Of a stretch of 64,000 bases of DNA, positions 8,137 through 16,324 are shown in pieces (the first letter of the stretch is position 1; each line of letters starts with the position of its first letter). Under the pieces are notes generated by a model. The model saw only the letters and a list, made by a program, of their open reading frames with translations. It did not search any database and was not told the DNA's origin. The DNA is from Candidatus Vicinibacter affinis (lineage in GTDB: Bacteria; Bacteroidota; Bacteroidia; Chitinophagales; Saprospiraceae): positions 310,001-374,000 of the forward strand of contig JADJNH010000006.1 in assembly GCA_016714365.1 (NCBI GenBank), written 5' to 3'. The position numbers and the translations under genes were made by a program.

Positions 8137-9543
8137 GTGAAACAAAATTCCATTTTGGATTACAATAATTCTAAAACGACCATTGTAGCAATTGCCACTC
8201 CTGAAGGGGTTGGTGCTGTTGGCATGATCAGGCTTTCCGGACCGGAAGCATTTAACATTGCAGATCAAGTTTTCAAAGGAAAAAAAATATCCCAACAAAA
8301 AAGTCACACTGCACATTTGGGAAGAATAATTGATGAGCAAGCCATGACTTTGGATGAAGTACTTGCCACTGTTTTTAAAGGTCCCCATTCGTATACCGGC
8401 GAAAATATTGTGGAGTTATCCTGCCATGGCTCATCTTACGTCTTGAAGGAAATTCTGGAGCTGTTAATTAGGAAAGGAGCTGTAATGGCGAGGCCGGGAG
8501 AATTCACACAGCGGGCTTTTCTGAACGGCAAACTGGATCTTTCTCAAGCCGAGGCTGTTGCAGATCTGATCGCATCGGAATCTGAAGCGGCCCACCGTCT
8601 GGCGATGAGTCAACTTAAAGGAGGCATCAAGAATGAAATCGCAGAACTTAGAAATCAATTGCTCAATTTTGCCAGTCTGATCGAACTGGAACTGGATTTT
8701 GCAGAAGAGGATGTTGAATTTGCGGACCGGACCCAATTCAAACAATTGTTGCATGCAGCTTTGCATAAAATAGATTCACTCCACCAGAGTTTTGTTTTGG
8801 GTAATGCAGTAAAAAATGGAATCAGCACCGTGATAGCAGGTAGACCCAATGCAGGTAAATCAACTTTGCTGAATGCCTTGCTCGAAGAGGAGCGTGCCAT
8901 CGTATCAGACATAGCCGGAACCACCCGCGATACCATTGAAGAAAAAATGAACATCAACGGAGTGCTCTTTCGTTTTATTGACACTGCAGGAATCAGAGAA
9001 GCACAAGATCAAATTGAAGCGATGGGTGTGCAACGCACCATGGAAAAGATCGATGAATCCACTGTATTGATTTATGTCTTTGATGTGGTCAAAACTTCCA
9101 AAGAAGAGATGTGGCAGGAAGTACACAGCCTCCTTCGTCCAGATCAAAAATTACTGGTTGTAGCGAACAAAATGGATCTTAATCCCTACATTGACTATGA
9201 ACATTTTGTCCATGACAAAATACGCAAAGAAAACATCATTGCCTGCTCTGCAAAAAATCTGATGAACATTCCCTACCTGAAAGAAAAACTTTATGAACTT
9301 GCCATCGGGGATCAAAAAATACAAAACATCAGCATTGCCATCAATGCCCGTCACCGTCAGGCCCTGGAAGCTGCAGCAATAAATTTGAGAGAAGTCCTCA
9401 GTGGTCTTGACACTCATCTGGAAACCGATTTACTTGCACAGTCCATTCGCCAAGCACTCTATCATCTTGCAGAAATCAGTGGAGCGATTTCTAATGAAGA
9501 GATACTGGGGAATATCTTTGGGAAGTTTTGTATCGGAAAGTAA
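8137..9543 (+). CDS. mnmE: MnmE, tRNA uridine-34 5-carboxymethylaminomethyl GTPase
   Basis: 468 residues, full length. MnmE works with MnmG to modify U34 of certain tRNAs. The N-terminal folate-binding domain begins TIVAIATPEGVGAVGMIRLSG. The inserted G domain has GRPNAGKST (235-243), DIAGTTRDT, DTAGIR and NKMD. The C-terminus is FCIGK, with the catalytic cysteine. The start is GTG. The last 19 bases, including the stop, recur at 24768-24786, and 14-16 of them near 23232-23249. This marks mnmE as an integration site, and the reading frame is preserved at this junction. Confidence 0.97.
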   Translation: MKQNSILDYNNSKTTIVAIATPEGVGAVGMIRLSGPEAFNIADQVFKGKKISQQKSHTAHLGRIIDEQAMTLDEVLATVFKGPHSYTGENIVELSCHGSSYVLKEILELLIRKGAVMARPGEFTQRAFLNGKLDLSQAEAVADLIASESEAAHRLAMSQLKGGIKNEIAELRNQLLNFASLIELELDFAEEDVEFADRTQFKQLLHAALHKIDSLHQSFVLGNAVKNGISTVIAGRPNAGKSTLLNALLEEERAIVSDIAGTTRDTIEEKMNINGVLFRFIDTAGIREAQDQIEAMGVQRTMEKIDESTVLIYVFDVVKTSKEEMWQEVHSLLRPDQKLLVVANKMDLNPYIDYEHFVHDKIRKENIIACSAKNLMNIPYLKEKLYELAIGDQKIQNISIAINARHRQALEAAAINLREVLSGLDTHLETDLLAQSIRQALYHLAEISGAISNEEILGNIFGKFCIGK

Positions 9544-9545
9544 TC
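9527..9545 (+). repeat. attL-like site at the 3' end of mnmE
   Basis: TTTGTATCGGAAAGTAATC covers the CIGK-stop codons and is repeated exactly at 24768-24786. A close variant lies at 23232-23249. In Proteobacteria the same place, the 3' end of thdF/trmE (mnmE), is the attB of SGI1-type integrative elements, whose 18-bp repeat is very similar. Confidence 0.65.
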
Positions 9546-9761
9546 GCAGAAAAGGGGTAAGAAAGCAGAAAGATGACTGAAGTTTACAAAGGGGTATATG
9601 GATCAAGATCAATTTGGCAAATTTTTACACCATTTGTGGATATTTTATTTCTTTTTATAAAATATTATTTATATTTGAATAGTAATTTATTTCCGTTTTA
9701 GTAAGTGAGTAACTTGTAGACGGAGAATTTATGTACAAATGGATGAATTAAAAATTTAATC

Positions 9762-10907
9762 ATGAATAAATACCTCCTTGTTGTTTTGCTTCATACATTC
9801 TATTTAGCATCATTAATAAGTCAATCTTATCCTTTCAGGCTAATATCCGATAGGACCACTGAATCTTTGCTTATTGACGTTCCTCATAAATCAATGAAAG
9901 ACAAATTTCAAATTTTTTCTGACGAAAGTTATCTAACGGTTAGCAGATTGAACTTAAATCTCAATTATAATAATTCTGCAAATGAGCTTACTGAATCGCA
10001 TATATTAATTGGTGATCTAAATCCTCATTTTTACCTTTTTAATAAGACCGGATCCTTTCTAAGAAATTTGTTAATTGACATTAATCCTCATTTTGTTTTT
10101 CGGATATTGGATCAATTCAGTGGTCCTGTGAGAACACCCAGTGCTAATCCTGGATTTAAATTATATTATTTTGCAGATAAATGGGAGAAAACTAAGATTA
10201 AAAAGGCTATAACAATTGGATATTATCATTTATCAAATGGACAAGATGCACACCCATTAGCCGATTCGGTTAAACTAGATCCTAAATTTGCTTATATTAA
10301 TCAAGGTAAACACTTTAATAGATATAATGGAAATTTTTCCACAAATTACTTAACATTTGGATTTAATTTATTTTGGGATAAAGAATATGATACTCCAAAG
10401 TCAACTAAAATAAATGTAGTTTCTTCTAGATTATTTAGGAATTTGAATTACCCAGAATTACCTCTTTCTTCTACGGTGTCTTCATTTAGTATAAACACAG
10501 AATTGCACACTAAAAACTTTGGAAATTCGAATATCGCTATATTAGCCTATGAACCAGAATTAATAGGATATTATTCATTTTTACGTGCTGGATTAACCTA
10601 TAAATTAATTAGAACATACAATTCGGAAATAATAAATGGTTTAGCTAAAACAATTAACCAAAGAGAATATGATAGATTTAAAATTTACGTAAACGTAGCA
10701 CTAGACAAAATAAATAAATTACCTAATTACGATTTTTTTTCTAGAATAAATGCAGAGATAAGTTACCATATGCGTTTGCCATATAGTGATTTTGTATCTT
10801 GGTATGCCAAAATGGGATTTTATGGTTCTGATCCTTATAATATTTATTTAGAAGATAGAATATTCTATGCTCAACTGGGTTTAGCCATTGGTAGCTTTAT
10901 TTTCTGA
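9762..10907 (+). CDS. Outer-membrane protein, possibly OMPLA-like phospholipase A
   Basis: 381 residues with a signal peptide (MNKYLLVVLLHTFYLASLISQS). The rest has alternating aromatic/polar strands and ends in F, typical of an outer-membrane beta barrel. Residues about 154-160 read YYHLSNGQ, and HFNRYNG follows at 184-190. This resembles the H-x-SNG ... WNR arrangement that carries the catalytic His-Ser-Asn of outer-membrane phospholipase A. This assignment rests on that motif only; a generic barrel is the alternative. It is the first gene of the mnmE island, and its codon use is more AT-rich than that of mnmE. A TATATTTG -7-like box lies at 9670-9677. Confidence 0.5.
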   Translation: MNKYLLVVLLHTFYLASLISQSYPFRLISDRTTESLLIDVPHKSMKDKFQIFSDESYLTVSRLNLNLNYNNSANELTESHILIGDLNPHFYLFNKTGSFLRNLLIDINPHFVFRILDQFSGPVRTPSANPGFKLYYFADKWEKTKIKKAITIGYYHLSNGQDAHPLADSVKLDPKFAYINQGKHFNRYNGNFSTNYLTFGFNLFWDKEYDTPKSTKINVVSSRLFRNLNYPELPLSSTVSSFSINTELHTKNFGNSNIAILAYEPELIGYYSFLRAGLTYKLIRTYNSEIINGLAKTINQREYDRFKIYVNVALDKINKLPNYDFFSRINAEISYHMRLPYSDFVSWYAKMGFYGSDPYNIYLEDRIFYAQLGLAIGSFIF

Positions 10908-11030
10908 TATGAGTTCTGAAATAATAATTACTATTTGAAATAACTCTATCAACAAATAACAGGTTAAATTGTGTGTCGTTAGACTTCCTCATAAACGTTT
11001 ACAAAAAATAAATTAGAAATATTGGTAGAT

Positions 11031-12401
11031 TTATATTTTTACAAAAGATTTATTTGACAATTTTCCATTATTTAAAAAAAACACATAATAAAATCCTGAG
11101 GGCAATTTTTCAATACTAATGAAATTTTCTTTTTGTAATACTTGCCATTCAACTAAAGTCATTCCAAATGAATTGACGATTGAATATTTACAATCTTCTA
11201 TATCAGCCAGTAAATTAATAACCTCTAAAGTGTTTATAGCTGGGTTTGGACGCAATTCAATATTTTTTGTATCAGTTTTATTATTATCGGTGTTCAAGGT
11301 TACACATTCAACTTTAATGTGTTCATATTTTGGAACTATAGTTCCATCTCCTAATTGTCCATTCACATTTGCCCCAGCTGCCCAAAGGGTATTATCTGAT
11401 CTTAATATCATTGTATGTCGATAACCATTTGCCATATCTAAATAAGTCCTTGTTGAATCTATTAATTTAGGAACTCGTTTTTGCGTCAATGTTCCATCTC
11501 CGATTTGACCGTTATCATTGTTGCCCCATAGCCAGATCGTTCCATTTTTTTTAATACCTATTGAATTATTCTCTCCTGCTTCAATACTTTTCCAATCATT
11601 AGATGTTCCTATTTTAGTTGCAATTTGAACAGACTGTATGTCACCATTACCCAATTTACCTGCATTATCTCCCCATGCCCATAAAGTTCCATCAAATTTT
11701 AATGCAAGTACATGTCTATTGGTCAAACTTATGTGATCCCAATCTTTTGCCAAACCGATTTGTTTGGGTACACTACTACTTGCCGTTGTCCCATCACCAT
11801 AATACCCCCATCCATTAAATCCCCACGCCCACCTTGTTCCATCAGATTTTATGGCAACTGAAAGTTCTGCCCCAGCAGCAACTTCCTTCCAAGTTGTGTC
11901 CTTACTGATTTGCACAGGAGAATTTCTGTTTATTATTGTTCCATCGCCTAATTGACTGTATTTATTTTCACCCCATGCCCATAAAGTACCATCATCTTTT
12001 ATAGCTATCACATGGTGCTCACCACAGGATACTGTTTTCCAGGTTTCAGTCCCAATTCTAGCCCAAGTATCGATATCTGAATTATTTCCATTTCCTAAAG
12101 TTCCAACAGAATTATTGCCACAAGCCCATAGACTACCATCTTTCTTTATTCCAAAACTGAAATTTAGAGTTGCAAACATTTGATCCCAATTAGTTGAAGT
12201 ATCTAATTTAACAGGCTTGTAGATGTACCCGTTTAATCTTGCCCCCAAATGCTTGCCCCCTCTACCCCAACCCCACAAAGTGCCATCTGTACGAATACAT
12301 AGGGTGTAATCATCCCCAGCTGTAACTGTAGCCCAGCACTGGGAATAACTCAAAGATTGGAAAGAAATTAATAAAACTAGAGTAGCTATGAATTTTAACA
12401 T
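11031..12401 (-). CDS. Secreted RCC1-repeat protein with T9SS sorting domain
   Basis: 456 residues. A signal peptide (cleaved near SLSYSQ) is followed by about seven RCC1/BLIP-II-type repeats of about 50 residues, each with the core DGTLWAWG and a Q/LGDGT segment. From about residue 375 there is a linker and a Por/T9SS C-terminal domain (LRPNPAINTLEVINL ... SGFYYVFFLNNG ... KSFVKI). RCC1 repeats form seven-bladed propellers used for protein binding; a surface adhesin or binding role is inferred. It lies head to head with a paralogue at 12673. Confidence 0.85.
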   Translation of the reverse strand: MLKFIATLVLLISFQSLSYSQCWATVTAGDDYTLCIRTDGTLWGWGRGGKHLGARLNGYIYKPVKLDTSTNWDQMFATLNFSFGIKKDGSLWACGNNSVGTLGNGNNSDIDTWARIGTETWKTVSCGEHHVIAIKDDGTLWAWGENKYSQLGDGTIINRNSPVQISKDTTWKEVAAGAELSVAIKSDGTRWAWGFNGWGYYGDGTTASSSVPKQIGLAKDWDHISLTNRHVLALKFDGTLWAWGDNAGKLGNGDIQSVQIATKIGTSNDWKSIEAGENNSIGIKKNGTIWLWGNNDNGQIGDGTLTQKRVPKLIDSTRTYLDMANGYRHTMILRSDNTLWAAGANVNGQLGDGTIVPKYEHIKVECVTLNTDNNKTDTKNIELRPNPAINTLEVINLLADIEDCKYSIVNSFGMTLVEWQVLQKENFISIEKLPSGFYYVFFLNNGKLSNKSFVKI

Positions 12402-12672
12402 AGATAATAATTTAAGGAAGACAACGTATTGAATGTGAATTTACATAATCCTGTTGAATTATAGTTTGAATTAGATATTTATGGTATATAATTTTAGAAT
12501 TTAAGGTATCGAAAAAATAGTATCATTTAATGGCTGCATATTCTTTCTGCCTACTATATTGAGTAAGTCCAATTTAATACATTTTTAAAACATCATTAAA
12601 AAATCATCAATACCACATTAATACAGATGTGAAATATTATGTAACTTGGCAAAAATTATTAAAAAACTTGTT

Positions 12673-14040
12673 ATGAAATACCTGCTTATTCTGCTATTTT
12701 TAAATACTTCATATTTACTTAATGCTCAATGTTGGTCCGATTTATCTATAGGACGGTCCCACGTTTTGGCTTTAAAATCAGATGGAAGTATTTGGACGTG
12801 GGGAGAAAACAGATATGGACAACTTGGAATTAGAAACACTGTTGATCATAATAAACCAGTTCAGGTTGGTTTAGACAAAGACTGGAAAAGTATTGAAACT
12901 GGTTCAGACAATTGTTTTGCAATCAAAAATGATGGTACTTTATGGGCTTGGGGATATAATTCGGCTGGTGAATTAGGTATAGAATCAATGAGTACTTATA
13001 AGAACAAGCCTATTCAAGTGGGCTTGGATAAAGATTGGGAATTTGTTTCTTCAGGTTCAGGTTCAACCTTCGGAATCAAGAAAGATGGAACACTATGGGG
13101 ATGGGGAGCAATATTTTTTGCTACATCTAACCAATTAAAACCTATTCAATATGAATCTGAAAATAATTGGAAATCTGTTTCAAATTGCTCAGAACACATT
13201 TTGTTTCTTAAAAATAATGGGACATTATGGTCAATTGGGAAGAATTATTATGGCCAATTAGGCATTGGTATTTATTCCAATGGAGTTGATACTTTAAGTC
13301 AAATTGGATTTAATGACGATTGGGAGCTTGTCCATTCAAGTCCTGGAGTTTCCTTTGGTTTGGTTGCTGGTGGTGCGCTTTGGATTTGGGGAAGACTTAA
13401 TAATAATCAAAATAGACAATGGAATATGCCTGTTGACCTCTATGTAAATAAACACTATTGGAATAATATTACTGCAAACACTTTTAATTTTTTTGGTGTG
13501 AGAAATGATGGCTCCCTTTGGGGTTGCGGTAATAATGACTACGGTCAACTATCCAACGGTTCCAAAGATATTTATAATGACCCAACACAAATTGGCTCTG
13601 AAAACAACTGGAAAAAAGTTGTAGTTGGCACTTATGGAAATACCTTCGCAATTAAAAAAGATGGAACTTTATGGGCTTGTGGACTAAATGACTTAGGGCA
13701 ATTAGGTATTGGAAGTAATACTGATACATTAGCATTTACCCAGATAATTTGCCCAGTTGTCAATTCAGTTGGCAACCTAAATTCAGTCGAATCAGAAATT
13801 TCAATTTATCCGAATCCAGTAGATAATATTCTAACAATTGATTTTGGAGTAGCGAGCTCTCTTCCCCTGAATATTTCAATAAGTGATGTGAATGGTAATT
13901 GTCTATATTCAAAAAAATTAGACATTTTAGAATATGATCAGCAATGGGTAATTGATATGAGTTCTTTTGCAACCGGGCTTTATTTCGTAAAAGTTAACTT
14001 TAAAAAAGACTTTGTTACTAACAAGTTTATTAAGATATAA
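12673..14040 (+). CDS. Secreted RCC1-repeat protein with T9SS sorting domain (divergent paralogue)
   Basis: 455 residues from the ATG at 12673; an in-frame TTG at 12646 would only add a charged tail before the signal peptide MKYLLILLFLNTSYLLNA. Repeats with cores DGSIWTWG, DGTLWAWG, DGTLWGWG, NGTLWSIG, DGSLWGCG and DGTLWACG form one RCC1 propeller, and some repeats are degenerate. The C-terminus (IYPNPVDNILTIDF ... TGLYFVKVNFKKD ... KFIKI) is a T9SS sorting domain. Divergent from its paralogue, with about 270 bp between them. Confidence 0.85.
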   Translation: MKYLLILLFLNTSYLLNAQCWSDLSIGRSHVLALKSDGSIWTWGENRYGQLGIRNTVDHNKPVQVGLDKDWKSIETGSDNCFAIKNDGTLWAWGYNSAGELGIESMSTYKNKPIQVGLDKDWEFVSSGSGSTFGIKKDGTLWGWGAIFFATSNQLKPIQYESENNWKSVSNCSEHILFLKNNGTLWSIGKNYYGQLGIGIYSNGVDTLSQIGFNDDWELVHSSPGVSFGLVAGGALWIWGRLNNNQNRQWNMPVDLYVNKHYWNNITANTFNFFGVRNDGSLWGCGNNDYGQLSNGSKDIYNDPTQIGSENNWKKVVVGTYGNTFAIKKDGTLWACGLNDLGQLGIGSNTDTLAFTQIICPVVNSVGNLNSVESEISIYPNPVDNILTIDFGVASSLPLNISISDVNGNCLYSKKLDILEYDQQWVIDMSSFATGLYFVKVNFKKDFVTNKFIKI

Positions 14041-14051
14041 AAAATGATTTT

Positions 14052-14420
14052 ATGAATGAAGAAAATAAAGTACTAATTATTAGGCAGTTAGATATTCTTC
14101 AAAATAAATTGCCTCTTTATAAAAGTAATTTAAGGTCATTAAAGAGAATGAAAACAAAACATATATCTTCTAAAAATGGGGTAAGTATGGCTGAGCTAGA
14201 AACAATAAATATTAGTATATTGAATGAATATAAAACGGCAATGCAATTCATTCTTGATATAATGAGTGGCGAAGCTAATTGGATCGATCTAGGAAATGGA
14301 ATTTACATTGGAATTATTGGCGATTCTGTTATTTTAAACCCTTCAAATAATATTAATGATATAATGATTTCAGAAGGGATGATAGATCAGTCTCAATATA
14401 CCATATACAAAACTTTATAA
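14052..14420 (+). CDS. Hypothetical protein, 122 aa
   Basis: Begins 11 bases after the RCC1 gene and is probably co-transcribed. The N-terminal half is helical and charged; the C-terminal half contains WIDLGNGIYIGIIGDSVILNP. It has no signal peptide or membrane segment. The family is not recognised. Confidence 0.6.
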   Translation: MNEENKVLIIRQLDILQNKLPLYKSNLRSLKRMKTKHISSKNGVSMAELETINISILNEYKTAMQFILDIMSGEANWIDLGNGIYIGIIGDSVILNPSNNINDIMISEGMIDQSQYTIYKTL

Positions 14421-14442
14421 GTGATTATATTTTTTTTACCAG

Positions 14443-14718
14443 CTAAGGACAATCGTGACATCCAATATTGCTAACAAACTCAAATTTTTCGTCTAGTTTT
14501 TGCTCCATTTCCAATTTACTTATTCCACATAATTGATTTATATCACATAAGTCATTTATGTCATCAGATAATGAAGTTTTAAACAAATCAAAACAACCCG
14601 ATTTTTGAATAGAAGGGCATACCGTTAATTTAAAATATCCACCTCCTTTCTTGCAATTGCCAGTAAATTCATGGCAAACACACTCATCAATACATTTTTG
14701 TAAATTGAATTTATTCAT
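14443..14718 (-). CDS. Cysteine-rich small protein, 91 aa
   Basis: Ten cysteines in 91 residues: CIDECVCHEFTGNC near the N-terminus (residues 9-22), singles at 34, 42, 58 and 64, and a C-terminal CHDCP. There is no signal peptide. The pattern could bind a metal or an Fe-S cluster, but matches no family I recognise. It is convergent with the 122-aa gene, with 22 bp between stops. Confidence 0.5.
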   Translation of the reverse strand: MNKFNLQKCIDECVCHEFTGNCKKGGGYFKLTVCPSIQKSGCFDLFKTSLSDDINDLCDINQLCGISKLEMEQKLDEKFEFVSNIGCHDCP

Positions 14719-14897
14719 ATTAAAGCTTTAAACAAATATAACAAAATAAATTAAGGAAATGATACACAAATTTATACAATATTATATTAAATTATCAAAC
14801 TTGTAAAATCCGGTCAAACTTACTCACCTTTCCGGCTCAAGCTGACCCACCCCCAGAAGGTCTAAAGAAATGATGTCATAAAGGTAAAAAAATGGAA

Positions 14898-15420
14898 TTA
14901 AGATTTTTTACGTAATGAATCTCCTTTGAGTTCAAATCTATTATGTTTGGCAGTAAGCCGGTTTAAAATTGTATCTGCCAATGTAGGGTCGTTTAAATAA
15001 TCATACCAATTTTTGATAGGTAGTTGTGAGTCAATAATCGTAGAACTTTTACCATAGCAATCTTCCAGTATCTGAAGCAATACCAGCCTCAAATTATTGT
15101 CAAAAGAAACTAGGCCAAAATCATCCAAGATGATTAAATCCAATTTTAGAAGATAGTAAAGGAGTTTGTTGAATGTTCCATCAAGCTTGCTTATGCTGAT
15201 GCGTTAATAAAATCGAATCATATTAAAGTAACTCACTTTATACCCCATACTGCTAGCCTGGTGACCTATAGCACAGGGTAGATAGCTCTTTCCTGCGCCA
15301 GTAGCTCCTGAGATGAGAATGTTTTCTGATTTTTTAATCAAGGAACAATCTAAGAGTATGGAGATTATTTCCTTTGTCAGGTTTCTTTGTGTTGAACTTA
15401 GGTGTAGATTATTTCAATAA
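14898..15420 (-). pseudogene. IS21-family IstB ATPase relic
   Basis: Conceptual minus-strand translation gives LISGATGAGKSYLPCAIGHQ (Walker A of IstB, near 15260-15330). Then, past an in-frame TAA near 15207, comes KLDLIILDDFGL (Walker B) and the C-terminal part SQLPIKNWYDYLNDPTLAD ... ILNRL. IstB is the helper ATPase of IS21 transposition. No istA is recognisable beside it, and the N-terminus is eroded. Confidence 0.75.
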
Positions 15421-16324
15421 TATTGATTATTTGCGCTTTATAAAATAAATATATATTATCAGTGGTTAGAACCGGTTTGTCGAATGCATGTTCAAGTCTC
15501 TTCTTTAGTTCTGTAAGGATAGTTTCGAACAAATATAACTTCTACATATTATAATTATTTTCTTACTTTACTCCAGGGGTGAGGGTAATTGTAAGCAATA
15601 TTTTTTGGGATTCTCGGCAAGGATGCTTGTTCTAATGGTCCTAGTCATTATGTGTTGCGAAAGTCGAATAATTTTTTTATAAATTTATTACTTGGAGTCA
15701 ACAACGTTTGATAAACAATTAAAACTTCCAGATCTTTTGGATTCACTTCTAATCATATTTCAGAGGGTTATGGGTGTTTTTAAATCGCTTTTTTCCATCT
15801 GGTGGCATTTTTTCTTTCGGGTCTCACTTATACAACATCTGTATTATAGGTAGAATAAATCAAAGTTACGTACATCAAGATAAGATGTAATTTCATCGAT
15901 GCAGAGGTATAAATTTGAAGCTTTATAAAGCGAAAGGATAGTTTTATGGCCAATTTGTACACATTGGTTAGTAATCAGTATTATAATTTAGAAGGATGTT
16001 TAAATTTGTTCCATCAATGATTTGATGTGATTAAGGAAAGGAGATTTTTGGGCGGTGAGCTGTGTACTCTTCTTTTTTGGAACTATTTTTAATTTGTCAA
16101 AAAATGCGAAACTAGGTTTTATGCTTGATTTCCTTAAATTATGTGATAATCTTTGTATAGGCATGAAATTGATAGCTATGAACGAGATTTTTATAAAACA
16201 AATCTATTGATCGTATATAGGCACCGAGTATTTGGAATGCATTAATCCGCAGTCTGGGACACAACCTTAGAAAATCCATGAATATAATTAAGTCGAATAA
16301 CAATCAGTCCGGGGTCGAATTATA
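15421..16324. other. Non-coding 0.9 kb between IstB relic and the three-gene operon
   Basis: No convincing reading frame, RNA gene or repeat was found on either strand. The stretch is AT-rich and could be decayed IS21 sequence together with the control region of the downstream operon. No consensus TAnnTTTG box close to the 16325 start was identified. Confidence 0.5.
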
